A DNA stretch of 37,522 bases from the NCBI GenBank assembly GCA_900548505.1, contig URKI01000024.1:1-37522 (forward strand). Reading direction: 5' to 3'. Source of the DNA: an uncultured Oscillibacter sp. GTDB taxonomy: Bacteria > Bacillota > Clostridia > Oscillospirales > Oscillospiraceae. Made by a program: the position numbers and the translations under genes. The notes under the pieces are model-generated. The model searched no databases and was not told the origin of the DNA. It saw only the letters and a list, made by a program, of their open reading frames with translations. This document shows, piece after piece, positions 24,560 through 32,360 of the stretch; positions within the stretch are counted from its first letter, which is position 1, and the number at the start of each line of letters is the position of its first letter.

Positions 24560-25164
24560 GAGACTTGCAGGAAGAAAAATGGGTCGCGGACGCCAGGCGG
24601 GGCGATACAGCCGCCTTTGAGTCGCTGCTGCGACGCTATGAAAAGCGGGTGCTAGCTCTGACCGGGCGCATGTGCCGCAACCCGGAGGACGCCCAGGAGG
24701 CCGCCCAAGAGGCGTTTTTGGCCGCGTGGCAGGGACTTCCCTCCTTCCGGGGGGACGCCAGCTTTTCCACCTGGCTCTACCGTCTGGCCTCCAACGCCTG
24801 CGTGGACCTTTTGCGCCGGGAGGGACGCCACAGCGGCGCCGCAGGCCCCTCCCTCAACGACGAGGAGATCTCGCTGGATGTGCCGGACACAGCGCCCTCC
24901 CCTCATGAAGCAGCAGAGCGCAAGGAGCTGCGCGAGCAGATCGAGGCGGGGCTCCAGTCCCTTTCGCCGGAGCACCGGCAGGTGCTCATCCTGCGGGAGA
25001 TCCACCAGCTCAGCTACGAGGAGATCTCCCAGTCCCTGGCGCTGGATCTTGGCACAGTGAAATCCCGCATCAACCGGGGACGAAAACAGCTTCGAAATTT
25101 TTTGATCCGCAGCGGGAACTTTTCTCCGCTCCCTGCGTCCAAAAAAACAGGAAAGGAGGGCTGA
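24556..25164 (+). CDS. ECF-type RNA polymerase sigma factor
   Basis: 202-aa sigma-70 family protein of the extracytoplasmic-function class. Region 2 (about 10-90) includes NPEDAQEAAQEAFLAAWQGL and FSTWLYRLASNACVDLLRR for -10 recognition and core binding. Region 4 (about 125-185) is a helix-turn-helix with EHRQVLILREIHQLSYEEI and LGTVKSRINRGRKQL. It starts inside the dusB stop codon and ends 3 bases before the anti-sigma gene. It resembles SigW-like factors; the inducing signal is unknown. Confidence 0.93.
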   Translation: MRDLQEEKWVADARRGDTAAFESLLRRYEKRVLALTGRMCRNPEDAQEAAQEAFLAAWQGLPSFRGDASFSTWLYRLASNACVDLLRREGRHSGAAGPSLNDEEISLDVPDTAPSPHEAAERKELREQIEAGLQSLSPEHRQVLILREIHQLSYEEISQSLALDLGTVKSRINRGRKQLRNFLIRSGNFSPLPASKKTGKEG

Positions 25165-25167
25165 ACA

Positions 25168-26127
25168 ATGAAAGAATGTACGTCATTTGAAGCCCTGCTG
25201 GATCTGTTTGTGGACGGAGAGCTTTCTTCGGAGGAAATGGCCCGTGTCCAGTCCCATCTGGACCAGTGCCCCGACTGCCGGGCTTATGTGGATGACGCGC
25301 TTGCCATCCGCGCCGCGCTGGACAGCTGGGAGAAAATGCCCGTGCCGGAGGACTTCCACCGCCATGTGATGGACGCGGTCCGCGCCCATCCCCGCCGCCG
25401 TCCCACTCCCTGGAAAAAGGTGGTGCTGCCTCTGGCAGCCTGCTTTGCCGTTGCCATTTTGGCCCTGCCCCTGCGCACGCAGCTTTTGAACGCTCCCCAG
25501 CAGACCCCCGCTTCCGCCGAAACGCCTCAGGCCGCCCAGTCCGAGGTCTCCGCCCAGGAAACCGCCCCGGTCATGGAGGCGGACCTTGCGCCGGATATGG
25601 AGACGCCTGTTCAGGACGAGTCCGCCGGGCAGCAGCTCCGTGAGTCCCCCGCTTCTTCCGAGGCGGGCGAGAGCACCGGCTCTGCGGCCCAGCCGCCCCG
25701 GATGCTGACCGGGGAAAACGGCGCAGGCAGTGCCGACACGCCCCAGACCTACCTGGCCGCAAACGATGCCGCCGGGGAAGATGCGCCTGCCGCTCAGAAG
25801 GATGCCCCTCCGGCAGCGGATGAGTCCCCTGTCCAGGACGAGCCGCCCGCCTCCGAGCCTACGGTGTCAACGGCCAATCTCGCCCAGGAGCCCTTTGCCA
25901 CGCTGACGCTGACCGAGGCCCAGGCCGGCAAGGCCCTGGAGGCATATACGCCTGTGGAGCAAAGGGACGGAGAGACCGTCTACCATCTGGACAGCGCCGC
26001 CTATGTGCAGCTCAAATGCGCGCTCATCGCCACGGGTAGCCTGCCCGACACGGAGGAGCTCAGCGAGGCGGCTCCGTCCGAGGACAGCGAAGCCTTTGCC
26101 CTGGTGATCGTCACCAGCGCCTCATAA
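25168..26127 (+). CDS. Membrane anti-sigma factor with zinc-finger domain
   Basis: 319-aa transmembrane anti-sigma factor. A cytoplasmic zf-HC2 (ZAS) motif HLDQCPDC uses His30, Cys34 and Cys37. There is a single membrane helix near 85-103, then an extracellular Ala/Pro/Glu-rich spacer (about 110-235) and a small C-terminal domain of unknown type (about 235-319). It would hold the upstream sigma factor at the membrane until a signal, probably proteolysis or envelope stress, frees it. AAAGGAGGG precedes the ATG, and translation is probably coupled to the sigma gene. Confidence 0.9.
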   Translation: MKECTSFEALLDLFVDGELSSEEMARVQSHLDQCPDCRAYVDDALAIRAALDSWEKMPVPEDFHRHVMDAVRAHPRRRPTPWKKVVLPLAACFAVAILALPLRTQLLNAPQQTPASAETPQAAQSEVSAQETAPVMEADLAPDMETPVQDESAGQQLRESPASSEAGESTGSAAQPPRMLTGENGAGSADTPQTYLAANDAAGEDAPAAQKDAPPAADESPVQDEPPASEPTVSTANLAQEPFATLTLTEAQAGKALEAYTPVEQRDGETVYHLDSAAYVQLKCALIATGSLPDTEELSEAAPSEDSEAFALVIVTSAS

Positions 26128-26138
26128 GATCCAGCCGC

Positions 26139-26168
26139 AGACCGGGGGAAGTTTCCCCCGGTCTTTTT
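26139..26168 (+). terminator. Terminator after the sigma/anti-sigma operon
   Basis: A 12-bp perfect stem AGACCGGGGGAA/TTCCCCCGGTCT with a GT spacer is followed by TTTT. Confidence 0.9.
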
Positions 26169-26170
26169 GC

Positions 26171-26199
26171 TTGCATTTTTCCGACGGGTGTGGTATAGT
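26171..26199 (+). promoter_or_regulatory. Promoter of queT
   Basis: TTGCAT (26171-26176), a 17-bp spacer and TATAGT (26194-26199). The transcript would start near 26206, leaving a 5' leader of about 165 nt. Confidence 0.75.
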
Positions 26200-26206
26200 G
26201 CCATCT

Positions 26207-26367
26207 GACAGGTGCCATCTCCCTGTCCAAGCGCCCGCTTCGGGCGTTCGTTCGGCTCTGCGGAGTCGTTCTCTAAACAAAAAAATGGAGGTCGCCCGGG
26301 CCTTACTACGGGCTTTTTGTGTGTGTTTGTGCAAAAGACCTCCGAAATTCTTTTCAGGAGGTCTTTT
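26207..26367 (+). promoter_or_regulatory. Structured queT leader, candidate preQ1-type riboswitch
   Basis: Hairpins in order: 26207-26212/26222-26227; 26232-26237/26241-26246; 26253-26258/26263-26268; an A-rich stretch 26274-26285; a weak terminator-like stem GCCCG/CGGGC (26294-26298/26309-26313) with five T; and an 11-bp stem (26333-26343/26357-26367) that hides the GGAGG of queT. GACCTCC at 26337-26343 could pair instead with an identical GGAGGTC upstream (26287-26293). This is a two-state switch design. queT genes are known targets of preQ1 riboswitches, but I could not match a defined class. Confidence 0.62.
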
Positions 26368-26370
26368 TCT

Positions 26371-26868
26371 ATGTCCAAATCCCGTTTCACCATCCGGCAG
26401 CTGACCACAGCCGCCATCATCGCCGCCATCTACGCCGCCCTGACACTGCTGCTGCCCATTCCCCAGTACGGCGGCGTGCAGCTGCGGGTGGCGGAGGCCA
26501 TGACGGTGCTCCCCTTCTTCTTCCCGGAGGCCATTCCCGGCCTGGCGGTGGGGTGCTTCCTCTCCAACCTGCTGGGCTCTCCCTATGTGCTGGACTGGAT
26601 CTTCGGCACGCTGGCCACGCTGCTGGCCGCCATCTGGACGTCCCGGATCAAGCACCGCGCCCTGGCGCCGCTGCCCCCGGTGGTGTGCAACGCCGTGATC
26701 GTAGGCGCGGAGATCGCCTATTTCTCCACTCTGGACGGCGCCGCTTTCTGGCCCGCTTACGCTTTCAACGCCTTCACCGTGGGCCTTGGTGAGGCCATTG
26801 CCTGCTTCGTGCTGGGTGCGCTGCTGCTGCGGGCACTGGAGCGTGTCCCCGCTCTCAAGCACGCTTGA
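26371..26868 (+). CDS. queT: QueT-family queuosine-precursor transporter
   Basis: 165-aa membrane protein, five to six helices, substrate-binding S component of an energy-coupling-factor transporter for queuosine precursors such as preQ1. The family start TTAAIIAAIYAALTLLLPIPQYGGVQLRVAEA is followed by the conserved PGLAVGCFLSNLL and FGTLATLLAA. The frame opens further upstream, but GGAGG precedes the ATG at 26371. The shared ATPase/EcfT module is not in the window. Regulation is probably by the structured leader. The gene stands alone between terminators. Confidence 0.92.
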   Translation: MSKSRFTIRQLTTAAIIAAIYAALTLLLPIPQYGGVQLRVAEAMTVLPFFFPEAIPGLAVGCFLSNLLGSPYVLDWIFGTLATLLAAIWTSRIKHRALAPLPPVVCNAVIVGAEIAYFSTLDGAAFWPAYAFNAFTVGLGEAIACFVLGALLLRALERVPALKHA

Positions 26869-26876
26869 TGATATTC

Positions 26877-26908
26877 CGGGCTCCGCCAAACGGCGGGGCC
26901 CGTTTTTT
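26877..26908 (+). terminator. Terminator after queT
   Basis: An 11-bp stem (26877-26887 with 26892-26902) with one T-G pair is followed by six T. Confidence 0.88.
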
Positions 26909-26955
26909 ATACCAGGAAACTTCTTCCTTTTGCCCTTTCGGGCCCCCTCAAGTCC

Positions 26956-27061
26956 TTGAAAATCCCGCAGCAGTGTGATACGATAAACGTCAGAACCCAT
27001 CTTTTCCCTCGATTCCGTTGTTTTCGGGTCGAATCTGCAATATAAAATCTGCGTATACGCA
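26956..27061 (+). promoter_or_regulatory. Flavodiiron gene promoter and a perfect palindrome
   Basis: TTGAAA (26956-26961), a 17-bp spacer and TACGAT (26979-26984). Between the start point and the ribosome site lies the perfect 12-bp palindrome TGCGTATACGCA (27050-27061), a possible operator. A second -10-like TATAAA occurs at 27041-27046 without a good -35. Confidence 0.55.
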
Positions 27062-27078
27062 ATACTTTGGAGGTTGCT

Positions 27079-28233
27079 ATGATCACGAAGGACATCGTTT
27101 ACGTCGGCGCGGACGACAAGGATCTGGATCTGTTTGAAGGACAGTATCCTGTACCCAACGGCGTGTCCTACAATTCCTATGTCATTCTGGACGAGAAGAT
27201 CGCCGTGATGGACACGGTGGACAAGCGCAAGACCGAAGAATTCCTGGCCAACCTGGACAAGGTCCTGGCCGGCCGTCAGCCGGACTACCTGGTGGTCAAC
27301 CACGTGGAGCCCGACCACGCCGCCAACATCCAGTGCCTGCAGGAAAAGTATCCTGACATGCAGCTGGTGGGCAACGCCAAGACGTTCCAGATGCTGCTGT
27401 TGTACTTCCCCGATCTGGACCTGAGCCGCTCTGTCACCGTCAAGGAGGGGGACACCCTGTCCCTGGGCCGCCACACGCTGCACTTCGTCATGGCCCCCAT
27501 GGTCCACTGGCCCGAGGTCATGATGACCTATGACGACTGTGACAAGGTCCTCTTCAGTGCCGACGGCTTCGGCAAGTTCGGCGCGCTGGACGCCGACGAG
27601 GACTGGGACTGCGAGGCCCGCCGGTACTATTTCAACATCGTGGGCAAGTACGGTCCCCAGGTGCAGGCGGTTTTGAAGAAGGCCGCCGGTCTGGACATCC
27701 AGATCATCTGCCCGCTCCACGGCCCCGTGCTGAAGGAGAACCTGGGCCACTATCTGGAAAAGTACGATATCTGGAGCAGCTACGCGGTGGAGTCTGAGGG
27801 CGTGTTCATCGCCTTTGCCTCCATCCACGGCCACACCGCCCAGGCGGCGGAAAAGCTGGCAGCACTGCTCAAGTCCAAGGGCTGCCCCAAGGTAGTGGTG
27901 GCCGACCTGACCCGGAGCGACATGGCTGAGGCGCTGGAAGATGCCTTCCGCTATGGCAAGATGGTGCTGGCCGCCGTCTCCTATAACGCCGGTGTCATGC
28001 CCGCCATGGAGGACTTCCTCCACCATCTGAAGGGCAAGAACTTCCAGAAGCGGACCGTGGCCCTGATGGAAAACGGCTCCTGGGCTCCCTCCGCCGCCCG
28101 CACCATGAAGGAGATCCTCTCCCAGATGAAGGAGATCACCGTGGTGGAACCCACCGTTACCCTGCGTGGCGCCCTTAAGGAAAGCGATATGCCCGCCATG
28201 GAGGCCCTGGCAGACGCCATCCTGCACGAATAA
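27079..28233 (+). CDS. Flavodiiron protein (FprA-type oxygen/NO reductase)
   Basis: 384-aa cytoplasmic enzyme of anaerobes that reduces O2 to water, or NO to N2O, at a di-iron site next to FMN. The beta-lactamase-like domain (1-245) has the iron ligands His75, Glu77, Asp79, His80 (HVEPDH), His143, Asp162 and His214, all present. The flavodoxin domain (about 250-384) starts VFIAFASIHGHT. The ATG at 27079 has GGAGG 5 bases upstream; an in-frame TTG at 27067 overlaps that site. It converges on the acyltransferase, and a rubredoxin that could donate electrons is encoded nearby on the other strand. Confidence 0.95.
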   Translation: MITKDIVYVGADDKDLDLFEGQYPVPNGVSYNSYVILDEKIAVMDTVDKRKTEEFLANLDKVLAGRQPDYLVVNHVEPDHAANIQCLQEKYPDMQLVGNAKTFQMLLLYFPDLDLSRSVTVKEGDTLSLGRHTLHFVMAPMVHWPEVMMTYDDCDKVLFSADGFGKFGALDADEDWDCEARRYYFNIVGKYGPQVQAVLKKAAGLDIQIICPLHGPVLKENLGHYLEKYDIWSSYAVESEGVFIAFASIHGHTAQAAEKLAALLKSKGCPKVVVADLTRSDMAEALEDAFRYGKMVLAAVSYNAGVMPAMEDFLHHLKGKNFQKRTVALMENGSWAPSAARTMKEILSQMKEITVVEPTVTLRGALKESDMPAMEALADAILHE

Positions 28234-28241
28234 AAACAAAA

Positions 28242-28275
28242 AAAGAAGCATCGGCCCAGGCCGGTGCTTCTTTTT
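28242..28275. terminator. Bidirectional terminator between flavodiiron and acyltransferase genes
   Basis: A stem of about 14 bp with one T-G pair (around GAAGCATCGGCC/GGCCGGTGCTTC) is flanked by A-rich and T-rich runs, serving the converging genes. Confidence 0.85.
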
Positions 28276-28279
28276 CGTT

Positions 28280-29023
28280 TTATGGTTTCAGATACGCCGC
28301 CGCGCAAAGCAGGCCGTAGAGGACCGGCTGGTGGATGAGATAGAGAAAGAGGGAGTGCCGGCCCAAAAACATCAGCGGCCGTACGGCGCCCCGCCGCAGC
28401 ACCGCTTTATCTTTCCACAGAGGGAACAAAAACCACCCCACCCAGAAAAGGAAGATCCACGGCAGCAGGGAAAAATAGTCCGTGGAGGAAAACGAATGGG
28501 GCGGGAAGCCAAAAAAGGCCGTCAAATCGTTTCGATACAGCCACTCCGGCATCACGGCCGCCCCCAGGATCAGCCCCTCGTCGATCTTGCGGGTAAGTGC
28601 GAACAGCACCGCGCACACCGCCGCGCCGGGGATCGGCGGCACCCGCTCCAGCAGCGGCCGTGCCGCCGCCGTCACAGCGGCTGCCCCGCCCAGGAACGTC
28701 AAGATCCCCCAGCGCACCGCGTCCGCCGGCGTGGCCAGGGCCGTCACGGCCATGACCAGAAGCCCAGCCGCAAACACCTTGGCCGCGTGGCGCAGCGGGC
28801 GGCGGCTCAGGTGCAGGCAAAAGCCGGAGAGCAGGATGAAGCTCCAGCAGATGGACTGCTGCCAGAGGAAGCCCTGCCAGCCGTCGTACCAGGCAAGCTC
28901 CCAGCCGCCCAGGTTCACCGCGTCCCACAGAGCATGGTAGACCACCATCACCGCCAACGTGGCGCCCCGGATCGTGTCCAGCAGCGGATAGCGTTCCGCC
29001 GCGGTTTTCCGTCCGCCCTGCAA
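28280..29023 (-). CDS. DUF1624 / heparan-alpha-glucosaminide acetyltransferase-like membrane protein
   Basis: 247-aa polytopic membrane protein, about seven helices, starting with LLDTIRGATLAVMVVYHALWD, the family's R-G-x-x-x-x-x-M segment, and ending LGRHSLFLYLIHQPVL. Members are predicted transmembrane acyltransferases that move acyl groups to surface glycans; the bacterial substrate is unknown. The start is a TTG at 29023 with GGGGAGGG 7-8 bases upstream; an out-of-frame ATG near 29030 is not the start. It has its own strong promoter. Confidence 0.82.
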   Translation of the reverse strand: MQGGRKTAAERYPLLDTIRGATLAVMVVYHALWDAVNLGGWELAWYDGWQGFLWQQSICWSFILLSGFCLHLSRRPLRHAAKVFAAGLLVMAVTALATPADAVRWGILTFLGGAAAVTAAARPLLERVPPIPGAAVCAVLFALTRKIDEGLILGAAVMPEWLYRNDLTAFFGFPPHSFSSTDYFSLLPWIFLFWVGWFLFPLWKDKAVLRRGAVRPLMFLGRHSLFLYLIHQPVLYGLLCAAAYLKP

Positions 29024-29057
29024 GCTTCATCCCTCCCCTGTCTCTTTTTCCACAAGT

Positions 29058-29086
29058 ATTGTAAAAAGCAGGCCCCGCCCTGTCAA
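29058..29086 (-). promoter_or_regulatory. Promoter of the acyltransferase gene
   Basis: On the minus strand TTGACA (29081-29086), a 17-bp spacer and TACAAT (29058-29063), close to consensus. Confidence 0.8.
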
Positions 29087-29124
29087 CCGGGCGCGGATGG
29101 TTTTTCCTGTTTTTCACAAAAAAA

Positions 29125-29146
29125 ACGCCGCCCGATCGGGCGGCGT
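29125..29146. terminator. Terminator after the rubredoxin gene
   Basis: A perfect 9-bp stem ACGCCGCCC/GGGCGGCGT has a GATC loop and is followed on the minus strand by eight T. Confidence 0.9.
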
Positions 29147-29150
29147 CTTT

Positions 29151-29309
29151 TTACTTCTCCTCGAACTGGTCCTTGCCGGCGCTGCACAGGGGGCAGACCC
29201 AATCAGCGGGCACATCCTCCCACTTGGTGCCGGGGGCAATACCGTTATCGGGATCGCCGGCAGCCTCGTCATACACATAGCCGCAAAGAACGCACTCGTA
29301 CTTCTTCAT
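29151..29309 (-). CDS. Rubredoxin
   Basis: 52-aa one-iron electron carrier, complete from ATG to TAA. Two iron-ligand pairs are seen: CVLCG near residues 6-10 and CPLC near residues 39-42, with the conserved YVYDEAAGDP and GTKWEDVPADWVCP between them. GAGGAGG lies 8 bases upstream. Rubredoxins commonly feed flavodiiron proteins and rubrerythrins; the flavodiiron gene 1 kb away makes that partnership likely. It is monocistronic with its own terminator. Confidence 0.96.
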   Translation of the reverse strand: MKKYECVLCGYVYDEAAGDPDNGIAPGTKWEDVPADWVCPLCSAGKDQFEEK

Positions 29310-29397
29310 ATCATGTTCCTCCTCAAGTGTTTTGTATGTTCTATATCTGCATCATAGCAGAGTATACCCGGAAAAGCTGTTGTTTTTCCAACACTCA

Positions 29398-31695
29398 TCA
29401 ATGAATTTTTTTCCGCAGCTTCTCCTTGACCTCCGGGCTCAGGAGCTTGGCCGCCGCCCGCACCGGCAGAGGCCGCAGGGCGAAAAAGCGCTTGCGCACC
29501 TGGTCGAAGGGCTCCAGGGCGTAGGCCGCGAAAAAGGCGGGACGGTCGGCGGGCTGGGCGATGGGAGACGCCAGCCGGGGATTGCCGGCGATGGCCCGCT
29601 CCAGGGGGAACTTCTCTTTGGCCATGGGCAGCTGGTCAAAGAGGTGGCTTCCGTGGGCCGTATTGACCAGCAGCAGCGAAACGCCCTTTTCCTGCTGCTC
29701 CGGCAGCTCGTCGCTCCGCAGTCCCCAGAAATCGCCCAGGGTAAAATCGCCCACCCGGGCGGCGGAGGTATAGGCGCAGCGGTAGCAACTGGGCCGCAGG
29801 AACAGCGCCCGGCCGAACGCATGACCGTACTCCGTGGCAAACAAGGGCGCGGAGTCCACGCTGCCGTCGCTGTAGACCACGGTGAAGTGGCTGTCCTTCC
29901 AGCCGGTCACCTTATTGCGGAAGCGCACCGCCTGCACGGTCTTGCCCTTGCGGCGCTCGATGGAGCGCACCATGTCCTCCCACACGCCGGGGGAGGGCAC
30001 GCCGTGGCAGACCAGATCGCAGGTGACCAGGTTCTCCGGCCGGCTGCCCAGATATCGGTACAGTCCGTCCACCTGGCAGGGCGTACCGGAAAAGAGCACC
30101 AGGCGGCTTTCCAGCCAGTGCTTCACTTCCCGGTAGCAGTCGCCCAGGTCGCTTTGCACATACTTGGCCCCCCGCATCCGCCAGAGGTCCTCTTTGCGGA
30201 AGCACGCCGTATGGCGCAAGTGCTGATGGCCGTCCATGGCAGCGCCGAACACCACGCCGCCGCACTCGAGCACATACTCCGCCAGCAGGGAGAAAATGCC
30301 GCCGGAAGTGGAGTCCTTGCGTACGTCCTCTGCCCGGTTCCAGGCGGCAAAGGCCGCCGGCAGAGGCTGCTCCGGCCGGGCGTGAAGTGCAGGGCACACC
30401 GCGGTGCAGTGGCCGCAGCGGACGCACTTCTCACTGTGGATCACCGGGTAGAGGAAGCCCTCCTTGTCCCGCTCCATGGTGATGGCATCCTTGGGACAGC
30501 CGCTGGCGCAGGCGCCGCAGCCGGTACAGTGGTTGTGGGAGGCCAGGGTAGGCAGGTCGTCCTGCTCCGCCGCCGGCTCCTCCTGCTTTTCAACAGGCTC
30601 GTCCAGCAGCGCCGCCCGCAGATACGTAAGCGAGTCCCGCCGGGCCCGCTCCAGCCGCTGCTCCACATCGGACCAGCAGATAGCGTCGTTGATGCCGGCG
30701 GTATCGCCTTTGCCCACCACCCGGCGCTCCAGCCCTAAGCGGCTGAGCAGGCTGAAGGTCCGGGAGCTCTCCGGCGCGGCCAGCTCACTGGGGGCCACGG
30801 CGGTGAAAAAGGGCTTTTGGAACTGGACGGAGAACACCGTGCCGTGGAAGGAGTTGGTGCACACATAGCTGGCGCCCCGGAACAATCCCAGAAACTCCGC
30901 CGGGCCCGCGTCCAGCACGCAGCGGGCCTTGGGGTGTACCCGCTGGCGGATGCCGCAAAGCTGCACCACCGGTAGTCCCGTCTCCTCCGCCAGGCGGCGG
31001 ATATAGGGCGCCAGGGCGCCGGGCTTGCTGATGCAGTAGCACAGGATATAGCCGCCCTTTTCCGCCGGCGGCTGGGCGATGGCGCTCCAGGCGTTCCGGT
31101 CCAGCAGCAGCGTGGGGTCCAGCACCACGGGCACTGTCTTGCCCGTTACATGCTCCACGATGGCCTGTCCCTGCCGCTCCCGCACGGAGACGTGGGAAAA
31201 TGTCTCCAGATAGGACCGAAGCTCAGATTCCATCTCCTCCGGCACCGCCGGGATGCCAAAGGACGGCGCATAGGCGATCTTGCGCTTTTGGGAAAAGGCG
31301 CCGAAAAACACCGGGTCAAACTTTCCATCCGGGAAGATCTTCGGATTCCAGATCTGGTCGCTGCCCGAGAGGATCACATCGTAGGGAAGATCCGTATGCG
31401 CCAGCTCCGCCGCGCTCTCATAGCGGTGGCCGGAGCGCTTGATATACTGGCGGGAAAACGCCTCAAAGCGGTTGTAGCGGGCCTTGAGCGCCCCGTAGTG
31501 CAGCGCGGTGTGGGCGTCTGCCGCGGCGCTGCCCAGCCCCGTGGGGGCACGGAAGAGGGCGTTGTTCTGGTTGACATAGTAGTCCACGATCTCGCACTCT
31601 CCGCCCAGGGCCTCTACGGCCCGCTCCGTGGCGTAGGCCTGCAAAAGGGCCCCATAGTGGTGGATGTGGTAAAAGGTGACCAGTCCTGTTTTCAA
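29398..31695 (-). CDS. Fusion: polysaccharide pyruvyl transferase, ferredoxin and FrhB-type domains
   Basis: 765 aa. Residues 1 to about 340 are a pyruvyl-transferase domain (start TGLVTFYHIHHYGALLQAYA, then SGSDQIWNP and CTNSFHGTVFS). A linker leads to two [4Fe-4S] motifs: Cys390, 393, 396, 400 and Cys424, 427, 430, 434. From about 450 follows a coenzyme-F420 hydrogenase beta (FrhB)-like region (DSTSGGIFSLLAEYVL, LFSGTPCQVDGL, GDFTLGDFWG). In many genomes the two halves are neighbouring genes in capsule or teichoic-type loci. Here they are one chain, with no glycosyltransferases nearby. The start is TTG, overlapping the deaminase stop (TTGA), with AAGGGGAG upstream. Its reaction is unknown; redox-dependent modification of a surface glycan is possible. 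Confidence 0.9.
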   Translation of the reverse strand: MKTGLVTFYHIHHYGALLQAYATERAVEALGGECEIVDYYVNQNNALFRAPTGLGSAAADAHTALHYGALKARYNRFEAFSRQYIKRSGHRYESAAELAHTDLPYDVILSGSDQIWNPKIFPDGKFDPVFFGAFSQKRKIAYAPSFGIPAVPEEMESELRSYLETFSHVSVRERQGQAIVEHVTGKTVPVVLDPTLLLDRNAWSAIAQPPAEKGGYILCYCISKPGALAPYIRRLAEETGLPVVQLCGIRQRVHPKARCVLDAGPAEFLGLFRGASYVCTNSFHGTVFSVQFQKPFFTAVAPSELAAPESSRTFSLLSRLGLERRVVGKGDTAGINDAICWSDVEQRLERARRDSLTYLRAALLDEPVEKQEEPAAEQDDLPTLASHNHCTGCGACASGCPKDAITMERDKEGFLYPVIHSEKCVRCGHCTAVCPALHARPEQPLPAAFAAWNRAEDVRKDSTSGGIFSLLAEYVLECGGVVFGAAMDGHQHLRHTACFRKEDLWRMRGAKYVQSDLGDCYREVKHWLESRLVLFSGTPCQVDGLYRYLGSRPENLVTCDLVCHGVPSPGVWEDMVRSIERRKGKTVQAVRFRNKVTGWKDSHFTVVYSDGSVDSAPLFATEYGHAFGRALFLRPSCYRCAYTSAARVGDFTLGDFWGLRSDELPEQQEKGVSLLLVNTAHGSHLFDQLPMAKEKFPLERAIAGNPRLASPIAQPADRPAFFAAYALEPFDQVRKRFFALRPLPVRAAAKLLSPEVKEKLRKKIH

Positions 31696-32210
31696 AGTGT
31701 GTCTCCCCTTCTTTCCGGCAGGTCCATCTCCGCCCGGGCGGGCGCCAGGTCATCTTCCGATACCCAGTCGGACACGGGCACTACCTCAAACTCCGTCTTG
31801 GTGCGGCGGATGACCACCCGCTCCAGCCCCGCGTTGATCACATGGCGGCGGCACATGGAGCAGGAGGTGGCGTCGGTGAGCAGCTCACCCGTCTGCGCGT
31901 CCCGCCCCACCAGATACAGCGTGCCGCCCACCATATCCCGCCGGGCGGCGGAGATGATGGCGTTGGCCTCGGCATGGACGCTGCGGCACAGCTCGTACCG
32001 CTCGCCCCGGGGCACCCGCATGACCTCACGGGAGCAGTACCCCATATCCACGCAGTTGGCCCGGCCCCGGGGGGCGCCGTTGTAGCCGGTGGAGATGATC
32101 TCGTCGTTTTTGACGATGATGGCGCCATAGACCCGCCTGAGGCAGGTGGCTCGCTCCAGCACCGTCTCGGCGATATCCAGATAGTAATTTTCCTTGCTGA
32201 TCCGATCCAT
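31692..32210 (-). CDS. Deoxycytidylate deaminase-family protein
   Basis: 172-aa zinc deaminase (dCMP deaminase / ComEB-like) converting dCMP to dUMP for thymidylate synthesis. Zinc motif: HAE in SVHAEANAI with CSMC as the cysteine pair (usual form PCxxC; here Ser precedes). Substrate-loop GYNGAPRG is typical of dCMP deaminase. AGGAGGG lies 6 bases before the ATG at 32210; the upstream extension to 32264 runs through the promoter and is rejected. Its stop overlaps the TTG start of the fusion gene. Confidence 0.92.
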   Translation of the reverse strand: MDRISKENYYLDIAETVLERATCLRRVYGAIIVKNDEIISTGYNGAPRGRANCVDMGYCSREVMRVPRGERYELCRSVHAEANAIISAARRDMVGGTLYLVGRDAQTGELLTDATSCSMCRRHVINAGLERVVIRRTKTEFEVVPVSDWVSEDDLAPARAEMDLPERRGDTL

Positions 32211-32235
32211 GGGCAGCCCTCCTTTTTGATGTCTT

Positions 32236-32264
32236 ATTGTACCACGGCCCGGCCCCCTTGGCAA
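32236..32264 (-). promoter_or_regulatory. Promoter of the deaminase-fusion operon
   Basis: On the minus strand TTGCCA (32259-32264), a 17-bp spacer and TACAAT (32236-32241). Confidence 0.75.
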
Positions 32265-32305
32265 GAAAAGCAGTCATTTTCCTGTCTTTGCCTCAGGGAC
32301 AAAAA

Positions 32306-32337
32306 CCATGCGGGAGTCCAACAGGACTCCCGCATGG
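32306..32337 (-). terminator. Terminator after the XdhC gene
   Basis: A perfect 14-bp stem (32306-32319 with 32324-32337) is followed on the minus strand by TTTTTG. Confidence 0.9.
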
Positions 32338-32360
32338 GAAACTTGATGAAGCGCGCGTCT

